Below are positions 1 to 5,439 of a stretch of 6,332 nucleotides of DNA, piece by piece. A program made the position numbers and the translations under genes. This stretch comes from Planctomycetaceae bacterium. Lineage in GTDB: Bacteria; Planctomycetota; Planctomycetia; Pirellulales; Pirellulaceae. Location of the stretch: positions 1 through 6,332 of the forward strand of contig JAKEHX010000444.1 in NCBI GenBank assembly GCA_022614795.1, read 5' to 3'. Position 1 is the first letter of the stretch; every line of letters begins with the position of its first letter. The notes under the pieces were generated by a model that worked only from the letters and a program-made list of their open reading frames with translations, did not search any database and was not told where the DNA came from.

Positions 1-484
1 CATCAATCTGCAATCTGCCATCTGAAATCGGCAATGGAACCGTTCCCGCATCCAGCACCTTGGCGATGTTCGGATGGTCCATCAGCGCCAGGGCTTGCCG
101 CTCGGCCTCGAACCGGGCGATGACCTGGCGGGTGTCCATGCCCGGCTTGATGACCTTGAGGGCCACGCGGCGGCGCACCGGCTCGAGCTGTTCGGCCATG
201 TAGACGATGCCGAAACCCCCTTCGCCGATCTGCTGGAGGAGCTTGTACGGGCCGATCTGCGTGCCGGGGCCTTCGGCCGCGGGACTGTCGATCGTGCCGA
301 CCAGGCCCGCCCCGTCGAATAGCTCGTTGAATTGCCCATGTGCGGCGAGCAGCGCTTCGACGCGCTGGCGGAGGGCCGTCTCGTCCCCACATGCGACGTC
401 GAGAAACGCACGCCACTGGTCGGGCTGGTGTTTTTCGACCGCTTCCAGGAAAATCTGCCGGGCATCGAGGAGTTGCACAGTCAT
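1..484 (-). CDS. Serine/threonine protein kinase, N-terminal part (runs off the window)
   Basis: Open reading frame from ATG at 484 to the window edge without a stop (161 residues seen). Residues 1-75 form a helical leader with the pattern FLEAVEKHQPDQWRAFLDVA...LRQRVEALLAAH, typical of planctomycete Hanks-type kinases. The kinase domain starts near residue 79 (IGPYKLLQQIGEGGFGIVY): glycine loop at 87-92, ATP-anchoring Lys110 in VALKVIK, helix-C Glu at about 128 in RFEAERQALAL, then MDHPNIAKVLDAG at 135-147. The catalytic loop, DFG and any C-terminal sensor or TPR/WD40 part lie outside the window. Instead of the usual GRPYFVMEL continuation, the frame enters a 7-bp tandem repeat (see separate entry). 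The gene lies 128 bp downstream of an ECF-like sigma gene on the same strand, a recurrent planctomycete pairing that suggests shared signalling. There is no strong Shine-Dalgarno (only GGTGG upstream). Substrate unknown. Confidence 0.9.
   Translation of the reverse strand, partial: MTVQLLDARQIFLEAVEKHQPDQWRAFLDVACGDETALRQRVEALLAAHGQFNELFDGAGLVGTIDSPAAEGPGTQIGPYKLLQQIGEGGFGIVYMAEQLEPVRRRVALKVIKPGMDTRQVIARFEAERQALALMDHPNIAKVLDAGTVPLPISDGRLQID
4..31. repeat. 7-bp tandem repeat (CAATCTG type) inside the kinase gene
   Basis: On the plus strand, consecutive heptamers read CAATCTG (4-10), CAATCTG (11-17), CCATCTG (18-24) and AAATCGG (25-31), and may continue beyond the window edge. Read in the kinase frame they encode PISDGRLQID-like sequence just where strand beta5 and the hinge of the kinase should begin. 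Such degenerate ATCTG heptamers are, from memory, dispersed in planctomycete genomes. Here they sit in a coding frame, as either an in-frame loop insertion or the start of a disruption. Confidence 0.7.
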
Positions 485-612
485 GGCAATTACCACCGAG
501 GAATTGAGGTGTCCATCGAACAATGCGTAATTGGGCGATCCAGAGTCCCGCCGCAGGCATGGTTTCTCAAAGAATCAGGCCCCGCGCGCTTGGCAATGCC
601 CACATGCGGCGG

Positions 613-1227
613 CTACTTTTGCAGCTCGGCCTGGAGGAACGCGCGGGCGTAAGTCCAGTGCCGGAAACCAGTTGTGCGCGATATTCCGAGGGCCAGGGCG
701 GCTTCGTCCACCGACAGGCCGGCGAACAGCCGCAGGTTGGCCAGGTCGGCAGCCTGAGGGTCGTCGCCGGCCAGCTTCACCAGCGCCTCATCCACAGCGA
801 GCAATAGATCAGGTTCGGGATCAATCGTCAGGGCAGCCCCTTCGAGATCGACGCGCTGCATCGCGCCGCCGGCCTTGATCGCCCGTTTGCGGCGCGCGCC
901 GTCGACGAGAATGCGGCGCATGGCCTCGGCCGCGGCGGCGAAGAAATGGCCGCGGGAGTGCCAGTAGGTCCCGACCGCCGGGCGGGACCAGTTGCTGGAA
1001 TCGACGTCCATCGGCGATTCTGGTCCCACGGGGCCCGTGGGACCCACCAGCCGCAGATACGCCTCGTGGACGAGGGCGGTCGCCTGGAGCGTTTGCCCGG
1101 GCCGCTCGTGAGCCAGCTTGGCCGCGGCCAGCTTGCGCAACTCGTCATACACGAGGGGCAAAAGCTCGTCGGCAGCATGCGGATCGCCCTGGGCGACCCG
1201 CTCCAGAATGGCGGTAACCTCGCTCAT
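613..1227 (-). CDS. ECF-like RNA polymerase sigma factor (PF07638 type)
   Basis: A 204-residue protein from ATG at 1227 to TAG at 613-615. It matches the planctomycete ECF-like family: N-terminus MSEVTAILERVAQGDPHAADELLPLVYDEL, region 2 with LQATALVHEAYLRLV (47-61) and SRGHFFAAAAEAMRRILVDGARRK (91-114), and region 4 with LRLFAGLSVDEAALALGISRTT (165-186) as the helix-turn-helix that would read the -35 element. Its role is to direct RNA polymerase to a small regulon, probably with the kinase encoded 128 bp downstream. Residues 62-87 (GPTGPVGP...RPAVGTY) look like an in-frame insertion, since relatives usually pass directly from LRLV to the HWNSRGHFF segment. Start choice: ATG 1227 fits the family N-terminus. 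An in-frame GTG at 1251 adds MKRLCFLV and has GGAG 8 nt upstream, so it remains possible. Confidence 0.9.
   Translation of the reverse strand: MSEVTAILERVAQGDPHAADELLPLVYDELRKLAAAKLAHERPGQTLQATALVHEAYLRLVGPTGPVGPESPMDVDSSNWSRPAVGTYWHSRGHFFAAAAEAMRRILVDGARRKRAIKAGGAMQRVDLEGAALTIDPEPDLLLAVDEALVKLAGDDPQAADLANLRLFAGLSVDEAALALGISRTTGFRHWTYARAFLQAELQK
967..989. repeat. GGTCCCG/CGGGACC hairpin in the sigma gene
   Basis: Inverted repeat GGTCCCG (967-973) and CGGGACC (983-989) around a 9-nt loop. It encodes roughly residues 80-87 of the sigma factor and closes the inserted segment on its C-terminal side. It shares the GGTCCC/GGGACC ends with the palindrome at 1022-1044. Confidence 0.65.
1022..1044. 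repeat. 23-nt perfect palindrome in the sigma gene
   Basis: GGTCCCACG (1022-1030) and CGTGGGACC (1036-1044) are exact inverted copies. The five central bases GGGCC continue the pairing, so the stretch is self-complementary except for the single middle base. It encodes GPTGPVGP (sigma residues 62-69), the first residues of the apparent insertion. Confidence 0.8.
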
Positions 1228-1254
1228 CACCAGAAAGCATAGACGCTTCACGCT

Positions 1255-1399
1255 TCACTCTCCACCACCTGGCGCCGCAGGTGCGCTGGCCGAGTCTGCC
1301 TCCATCTGGCGTATCAAGAGCGGAATCGCCTTTTCCAAACTGCCGCGGTAGATCCTGGACAGCAGCGGGCAGTAATCATGAGTTCGGGCGAGTTGTTCT
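1255..1399 (-). CDS. Possible small ORF between aarF1 and the sigma gene (doubtful)
   Basis: The minus-strand frame ending with TGA at 1255-1257 reads IPEQLARTHDYCPLLSRIYRGSLEKAIPLLIRQMEADSA in pieces that look like an amphipathic helix, then APAAPGGGE. It has no convincing start: the only in-frame ATG (1497) lies inside aarF1 and would translate the GAGGAC repeat as an RPRPRP run. I do not recognise the product. Its stop lies 3 bp before the alternative GTG start (1251) of the sigma gene, so it might act as a coupled leader, or may simply be non-coding spacer carrying the sigma promoter. The given right boundary is only where the protein-like composition begins. Confidence 0.2.
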
Positions 1400-1417
1400 G
1401 GTATGCTCTTCCTCTTT

Positions 1418-1445
1418 CTCGTCCTCGCGCCGGATCGAGGACGAG
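1418..1445. repeat. 10-bp hairpin behind aarF1
   Basis: CTCGTCCTCG (1418-1427) and CGAGGACGAG (1436-1445) are perfect inverted copies around an 8-nt loop, starting 18 bp beyond the aarF1 stop. It is not followed by a T-run on either strand, so a canonical intrinsic terminator is not supported. It may still protect the 3' end of the operon transcript. It overlaps the GAGGAC tandem repeat. Confidence 0.6.
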
Positions 1446-1460
1446 GACGAGGACGAGGAC
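1437..1460. repeat. GAGGAC hexamer tandem repeat (4 copies)
   Basis: Four exact GAGGAC units directly abut the aarF1 stop codon (TAA, complement of 1463-1465). Further degenerate copies may lie just inside the gene (GAGG, GGAGGAC near 1467-1480), where they encode part of the variable C-terminal tail PSDRSSAS. This is a simple-sequence tract prone to slippage. Confidence 0.75.
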
Positions 1461-1462
1461 GA

Positions 1463-2920
1463 TTACGAGGCGGAGGACCGATCAGAAGGGTGCGCATAAT
1501 CGCTCCGGTCCCAGCCAGTCATGGCAATGTCCGCTTCGGCCAGGGCCTTTGCGTCGAATTTGGCTTTGAGCCTATACAGGAGCGCGTGAATGCCAAACGT
1601 CTGCCTGGCGATGACCGGCTGATACGGTCGGCCGCGGGCATAGCGCTTGCGTCCGAGTTCGATCATCAAACTGACTCCGTGGCGGAAATTGGCCTCGTCG
1701 CCGAAGTCAAACTCGCGGCCACAATAGCGGCACTTCCAGAACCAGTCGCAAAGCTGCTCCGTCAAGTGCAGCCGCTCCTCATCGGCCGGGTCGTCGCTGA
1801 TCAAGTTGTGGTCCTTCACCGCCGCGATGCGCTCGTCGCGGCGGCCGGTGGTCATCGGCCGGTCCATCTTGCGAAATTGGCCCCACATGCCCTCGTCCAG
1901 CTCCAGCATGAGGCCGAAATCGATGAGGCCCAATCGGCCGTCGTCCAAGCGCAGGAAATTGCCCGGGTGGACATCGGCATAGAACAGCCGGCCGGCGTAG
2001 AGCAGGCGATACCAGGCCCGCACAATCTGGCGGGCGAACTCGTTGCGCTCGTCTTGTGACGGGTTGCTCGCGACGAATTGGTCGAGCGTTTGTCCCCGGA
2101 GGTAATCCATGGTGAGCACGCGGCTCGTGGAATGTTCGCGATAGACCCGCGGAACGACGACCCCCTCGTCGTCACGGAAGAGTCGCCGCACGCGGTCCTG
2201 CATGATCGCTTCCTGCTCGTAGTCGGTTTCCTGCTCCAGGCGCATCCGCAGGTCTTCGAACTGCTGCCGCAGGTTTTCCCAGTAGCGGCTGAAGCGGGCC
2301 GGAAGCAGGAAAAAGAACAGGTTGCGAAAATCCTGGCGGATCGTGCGGGCGATGCCCGGATACTGGATTTTGACCGCGACGTCTTCGCCGGAATTGAGGC
2401 GGGCGCGATGGACCTGGCCGAGCGAGGCGGCGGCGAAGGCCCGCTTGTCAAACGACGCGAATCGGTCCTCGGGATCGCCACCAAGCTCGTTGTGAACCAT
2501 CTCCTTGAGCAGCGACCAGTGCATCGGCGGGGCATCGTAGTGCAGCCGCTCCAGCGTTTCGACGAGCGCAGCGGGCATGATGTCGGGAAAATTCGCCATC
2601 ATCTGGCCGACCTTCATCGTCGCGCCGCGCAGGTAGCTCATCGAATCGAGCACGCGCAGGGCCGTGCTCCACTGTGTTTCGGCGGTCAGCCGCTCCTTTT
2701 CGGCAGCGGTTTTGAACCAGCCGCGGAGCCAGAGAAATATGTATGCCGCCGTGACTTCGGCCTGCATCGTGCCTAGGACGCGCAGCCGGCGGAAGGCGCC
2801 GACGGGCACGGGGCGGAGAGCCCAGTCTTCGAGGCGTTCGGGCACGATGCCCTGCGGCAGAGCGGTGATTTCGCCTGCCGGTTCAGGCAGGGCGTCCATC
2901 AGTTGGGCCATGGTTGGCAT
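1463..2920 (-). CDS. AarF/ABC1/UbiB-family kinase-like protein, downstream copy (aarF1)
   Basis: A 485-residue member of the ABC1/UbiB atypical kinase family (PF03109). Visible motifs: family-specific KxGQ at 103-106 (MKVGQMMAN), the Ala-rich nucleotide loop AAASLGQVHRA at 163-173, catalytic Lys184 in VAVKIQYPG, ETDYEQEA at 231-238, VLTMDYL at 268-274, the catalytic loop YADVHPGN at 314-321 (Asp316, Asn321) and metal-binding DFG at 334-336. All key residues are present, so ATP binding and ATPase or kinase-like activity is likely. The usual His two residues before the catalytic Asp is Tyr. No C-terminal membrane pair is evident; a short hydrophobic stretch (LFFFLLPARF) lies at 201-210. Family members support quinone biosynthesis or lipid-related processes, but the target here is unknown. 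The start at 2920 is fixed by GGAGGG 7 nt upstream and by alignment with the neighbouring copy; an upstream ATG (2962) would overlap that gene. It is the last gene of the tetR operon. Confidence 0.93.
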   Translation of the reverse strand: MPTMAQLMDALPEPAGEITALPQGIVPERLEDWALRPVPVGAFRRLRVLGTMQAEVTAAYIFLWLRGWFKTAAEKERLTAETQWSTALRVLDSMSYLRGATMKVGQMMANFPDIMPAALVETLERLHYDAPPMHWSLLKEMVHNELGGDPEDRFASFDKRAFAAASLGQVHRARLNSGEDVAVKIQYPGIARTIRQDFRNLFFFLLPARFSRYWENLRQQFEDLRMRLEQETDYEQEAIMQDRVRRLFRDDEGVVVPRVYREHSTSRVLTMDYLRGQTLDQFVASNPSQDERNEFARQIVRAWYRLLYAGRLFYADVHPGNFLRLDDGRLGLIDFGLMLELDEGMWGQFRKMDRPMTTGRRDERIAAVKDHNLISDDPADEERLHLTEQLCDWFWKCRYCGREFDFGDEANFRHGVSLMIELGRKRYARGRPYQPVIARQTFGIHALLYRLKAKFDAKALAEADIAMTGWDRSDYAHPSDRSSAS

Positions 2921-2924
2921 GCGG

Positions 2925-4385
2925 CTACCCTCCGTTTCTGTGATTCTCGTGATTGTGCGCATAATCGCTGCGGTCCCAGCCGGTAACGCGGATTTCCTCT
3001 TCGGCGATCGGGGCCACGTCGATCTTCGCTTTGAGTTGATAAAGGATCGCGCGCCAGCCGAACTGCTGGCGGGAAATCATCGGAGTGATCGGGCGGGCCC
3101 GCGTGTGGCGCCGGCGGACCATTTCGAGGAACAGGTCAAAACCTTCGCGGAAGTCGGCTTCGTCGCCGAAGTCGAACTCGCCGCGGTGATAGCGCGAGCG
3201 CCAGCACCAGTCGGCGAACAGATCGCAAAGCCGCATTCGTTCGCTGGTGGGAGGTTCGTCGGTGGTCCAGGTCCAATGCCGGATGGCGTCGAGGCGGTCG
3301 TCGCGGCGGCCGGTGGTGAGGGCCCGGTCCATTTTGCGGAACAGATTCCAGATTTCGTCGTCAATCTCCATCACGTAGCCGAAGTCGATCACGCCCAGCC
3401 GGCCATCGTCCATGAACAGGAAATTGCCCGGATGAAAGTCGGCATAATACAGGCGGCCGGCATACATCAGCCGGTACCACGCATGCAGGATTTTGCGGGC
3501 AAACTCGTTGCGCTGGTGCTGCGAGGGATTGGCGGCGAGGAACTGCTCGAGATGGACCCCCTCGAGGCGCTCCATCGTCAGGACGCGGGCGGTCGAATGC
3601 TGAGGAAAGACGCGGGGCACGACGATGCCGTCGTCCTCGCGAAACAGCGGCCTGGCCTTGGCGAGCATTCTCGCCTCCAGCTCGTAGTCGGTCTCGCGTT
3701 CCAGGCGGATTCGCAAGTCGTCGAACTGCTCCTTGGCGTTTTCCCAGTCGCGGCTGAGACGGGCGGGGAGCATGAACAGGAGCAGGTTGCGAATGTCCTC
3801 GCGAATCGTGCGGGCGATGCCGGGGTACTGGATTTTGACGGCCACATCCTCGCCCGTCTTCAGCCGGGCCCGATGAACCTGGCCCAGCGATGCCGCCGCA
3901 AATGCCCGCCGGTCGAACGACGCGAAGAGATTCTCGGGATCGTCGCCCAGCTCGCTGTGAACCATCTCCTTGAGCAGCGACCAGTGCATCGCCGGCGCTT
4001 CGAAGTGCAGCCGCTCCAGTGTTTCGACAAACTCACGGGGCACGATGTCGGGGAAGTTGGCCAGCGTCTGGCCCACCTTCATCGCCAGGCCGCGAAGGTA
4101 GCTCATCGAATCGAGCACGCGGATGGCATTCCGCCAGTGGGTCTCGGCCAGGAGTCGCTTGTTTTCGTCGGCGTCCTTGAACCAGCCGCGGAGCCAATGG
4201 AAGAGGTAGGCGGCGCCGACTTGAGCCTGAAGCGATCCCAGCACGCGCATGCGGCGAAACCAGCCCACCGGGACGGGCCGCAGCGACCAGGCCTCGAGCA
4301 TTTCCGGCAGCGGGCCTCGCGGTTGGGCCGCAGTTTCCTCAATCGGTTCGGGCAAGGCGTCCATCAATTCGGCCATCGTCGGCAT
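2925..4385 (-). CDS. AarF/ABC1/UbiB-family kinase-like protein, upstream copy (aarF2)
   Basis: A 486-residue ABC1/UbiB-family protein that aligns with the downstream copy over about 480 residues without a gap, roughly 66% identical by my hand count. Motifs sit at identical positions: KVGQ at 103-106, AAASLGQVHRA at 163-173, Lys184 in VAVKIQYPG, ETDYELEA at 231-238, YADFHPGN at 314-321 and DFG at 334-336. Both copies end their shared part with TGWDRSDYAH. The copies differ most at residues 341-400 and in the tails (NHENHRNGG here), which suggests one fold with different surfaces or partners. The ATG at 4385 follows GGAGGG by 7 nt. The last codons, GGA GGG TAG, are also the ribosome-binding site of the next gene, so translation is probably coupled. 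Likely role: an ATP-dependent regulator of a membrane-associated or isoprenoid process (family knowledge); the substrate cannot be read from the sequence. Confidence 0.93.
   Translation of the reverse strand: MPTMAELMDALPEPIEETAAQPRGPLPEMLEAWSLRPVPVGWFRRMRVLGSLQAQVGAAYLFHWLRGWFKDADENKRLLAETHWRNAIRVLDSMSYLRGLAMKVGQTLANFPDIVPREFVETLERLHFEAPAMHWSLLKEMVHSELGDDPENLFASFDRRAFAAASLGQVHRARLKTGEDVAVKIQYPGIARTIREDIRNLLLFMLPARLSRDWENAKEQFDDLRIRLERETDYELEARMLAKARPLFREDDGIVVPRVFPQHSTARVLTMERLEGVHLEQFLAANPSQHQRNEFARKILHAWYRLMYAGRLYYADFHPGNFLFMDDGRLGVIDFGYVMEIDDEIWNLFRKMDRALTTGRRDDRLDAIRHWTWTTDEPPTSERMRLCDLFADWCWRSRYHRGEFDFGDEADFREGFDLFLEMVRRRHTRARPITPMISRQQFGWRAILYQLKAKIDVAPIAEEEIRVTGWDRSDYAHNHENHRNGG
2928..2933 (-). 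promoter_or_regulatory. Ribosome-binding site of aarF1
   Basis: GGAGGG on the minus strand, 7 nt before the ATG at 2920. It doubles as the last two codons (Gly-Gly) of the upstream kinase gene, immediately before that gene's TAG. This decides the start of aarF1 and implies translational coupling. Confidence 0.85.
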
Positions 4386-4389
4386 GGTG

Positions 4390-5040
4390 CTACCCTCCGC
4401 TATTGTGATTCTGTTGTTGATTTGTGCGAGTCGTCAGCCAGCCAACGAACATCGCCAGCGACTCGTCGAGCATGGCCAGCGTGTCTTCCTGGCGCGGCGA
4501 GGTGTCCTTCGACCAGAAGGCCAGCACGCCCAGGAAGAGCGTCCAGTACAAGTGCAAGGCGACGGTGGACGGCGGCTCTGGACCATGCCGTAACACGATC
4601 TGGCTCACGGTTTCCAAATGCACGGTGCGCAGCGGCTGATCGCCGTCGGCCTGCTCGCTGGTCAAAGGGGACAGTGTGGTCAGAGGGGACAATGTGGTGT
4701 CCAGAACGGCTGTCAGGTATTTGCGGAAGGGCTTCAGCTTCCGCAAGATCGCGGCTACGTGGGCGAACAGCTCCTCTTCCAGCGTGAGGGGCTCGGCGGA
4801 ATCGGCCAGGCGATCGGCAGCGAACTGTTCGGCCGCACGGGCATGGGCCTCGCTCACGAGGCACAGGGCGACGGCCTCTTTGGTCGGGAAATAGTTGAAC
4901 AGCGTTCCGACCGCGATCTGGGCCTGGCGAGCAATATCGCGGGTCGTAGCGGCTTCGAAACCTTGGGCGGCAAAGAGCCCTTGCGCGGCGTCGAGAATCC
5001 GCTGGCGTGTGGCTGCCTTGGTCTGGGCGGTGACGCGCAT
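4390..5040 (-). CDS. TetR/AcrR-family transcriptional regulator
   Basis: A 216-residue protein of normal TetR length. Residues 9-57 form the TetR_N DNA-binding domain: TRQRILDAAQGLFAAQGF, then TTRDIARQAQIAVGTLFNYFPTKEAV, with recognition helix around IAVGTLFNYF. The remaining helical part (60-205) is the ligand and dimer domain and gives no hint of the inducer. It contains an exact duplication TLSPLT-TLSPLT near residue 117, caused by an 18-bp tandem repeat. The gene heads the operon with the two ABC1 kinases and ends in GGA GGG TAG, with a 4-bp gap to the next ATG. It very likely represses its own promoter through the palindromes at 5061-5072 and 5111-5122. Start ATG at 5040 fits the family N-terminus (RVTAQTKAATRQRIL); its ribosome-binding site is weak (AGGCGAG). 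Confidence 0.93.
   Translation of the reverse strand: MRVTAQTKAATRQRILDAAQGLFAAQGFEAATTRDIARQAQIAVGTLFNYFPTKEAVALCLVSEAHARAAEQFAADRLADSAEPLTLEEELFAHVAAILRKLKPFRKYLTAVLDTTLSPLTTLSPLTSEQADGDQPLRTVHLETVSQIVLRHGPEPPSTVALHLYWTLFLGVLAFWSKDTSPRQEDTLAMLDESLAMFVGWLTTRTNQQQNHNSGG
4393..4398 (-). promoter_or_regulatory. Ribosome-binding site of aarF2
   Basis: GGAGGG, 7 nt before the ATG at 4385, formed by the last two Gly codons of tetR just before its TAG. It has the same arrangement and nearly the same sequence (GGAGGGTAGCMSC then ATGCC) as the junction between the two kinase genes. Confidence 0.85.
4661..4696. repeat. 18-bp tandem duplication inside tetR
   Basis: Two adjacent units, 4661-4678 and 4679-4696, follow GTCARAGGGGACARTGTG and differ at only two bases. 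The length is a multiple of three, so the frame is kept and the protein gains a second TLSPLT. The AGGGGACA core resembles short dispersed extragenic motifs known from other bacteria, so it may have a mobile-repeat origin (inference). Confidence 0.85.
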
Positions 5041-5060
5041 TTAGCTAGCTCGCCTGTTTG

Positions 5061-5072
5061 TGAGCACGCTCA
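5061..5072. promoter_or_regulatory. Candidate TetR operator 1 (start-site proximal)
   Basis: TGAGC-AC-GCTCA is a 12-bp palindrome with perfect 5-bp arms and a 2-bp spacer. It begins one base downstream of the -10 hexamer of the tetR promoter, over the expected transcription start, where bound repressor would block initiation. Its minus-strand context AATATGAGCGTGCTCAC matches the second site at 14 of 17 positions. Confidence 0.7.
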
Positions 5073-5073
5073 T

Positions 5074-5101
5074 ATTCTAGGGCGTGGCTGGGCGGCGTCA
5101 A
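5074..5101 (-). promoter_or_regulatory. Sigma70-type promoter of the tetR-aarF2-aarF1 operon
   Basis: On the minus strand, -35 TTGACG (complement of 5096-5101) and -10 TAGAAT (complement of 5074-5079) are separated by 16 bp. Each hexamer matches the consensus at five of six positions. Transcription would start near 5067, leaving a leader of about 27 nt before the tetR ATG. The flanking palindromes point to autoregulation. Confidence 0.7.
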
Positions 5102-5110
5102 GGGAGAAAA

Positions 5111-5122
5111 TGAGCATGCTCG
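5111..5122. promoter_or_regulatory. Candidate TetR operator 2 (upstream of -35)
   Basis: TGAGC-AT-GCTCG is the second copy of the palindrome (inner ten bases perfectly self-complementary). It lies 9 bp upstream of the -35 hexamer and exactly 50 bp centre-to-centre from operator 1, about five helical turns, so the two sites face the same side of the DNA. The shared pattern is AAWATGAGCRTGCTCRC. Confidence 0.65.
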
Positions 5123-5150
5123 CTTAAAGGTGGTCCCGTAGTGCGATTTC

Positions 5151-5174
5151 CTGAAGTCTGGCGACTTCAGCTAC
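5151..5174. repeat. 24-nt palindromic repeat element, copy A
   Basis: CTGAAGTC-TGGC-GACTTCAG followed by CTAC: an 8-bp perfect stem, a TGGC tetraloop and a 4-nt tail. The same element recurs at 5552-5575 with the second stem base pair exchanged (T:A here, A:T there), so the stem is preserved by paired changes. This is typical of a REP-like extragenic element. Confidence 0.8.
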
Positions 5175-5439
5175 TACATGTACAACTGTAACAATCGTGA
5201 CCAGACTAGTCACGGCTTGGAGAAAATCGGAAATGACTTAGGGCGACGCGACCGGCTGTAAGTTATTTGTCAGACGAGAGATGCGAGAAGTTGCTGCGTC
5301 GTAAGTCCCGGTGCGCCGAAAGCGGCGCGCGCAAAAGCTTGACGCGCGCATGTTTCTGTGGGCTAATCCGCATTGGCGCTATTGTACACGTATAAGTTCA
5401 ATCTGTTGCACTGCGAAGGTGCAGCGAATGAACGTGGAA

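Noticed and set aside
548..612. CCGCCGCA/TGCGGCGG inverted repeat between the sigma and kinase genes
   Set aside because: It has 8-bp arms separated by 49 nt in GC-rich DNA, which is close to chance expectation.
1418..1445. Intrinsic terminator of the tetR operon
   Set aside because: The hairpin is good but is followed by AAAGAGGAAG in the transcript direction, not by a U-run.
1403..2776. Plus-strand frames of 218 and 232 codons
   Set aside because: These are antisense shadows of aarF1; the paralog region gives similar shadow peptides, which explains their protein-like look.
2664..4787. A 707-codon open frame on the plus strand
   Set aside because: It lies antisense to the two ABC1 kinase genes and part of tetR, which show unmistakable family motifs. 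Its translation has no recognisable domain, and long antisense frames are common at this GC content.
5311..5330. GC-rich hairpin with AAAG loop as terminator
   Set aside because: There is no T-run on either side and no gene that ends before it.
5339..5367. Plus-strand promoter TTGACG-17 bp-GCTAAT
   Set aside because: The -10 matches only four of six positions and no gene begins within 200 bp, so this could be chance.
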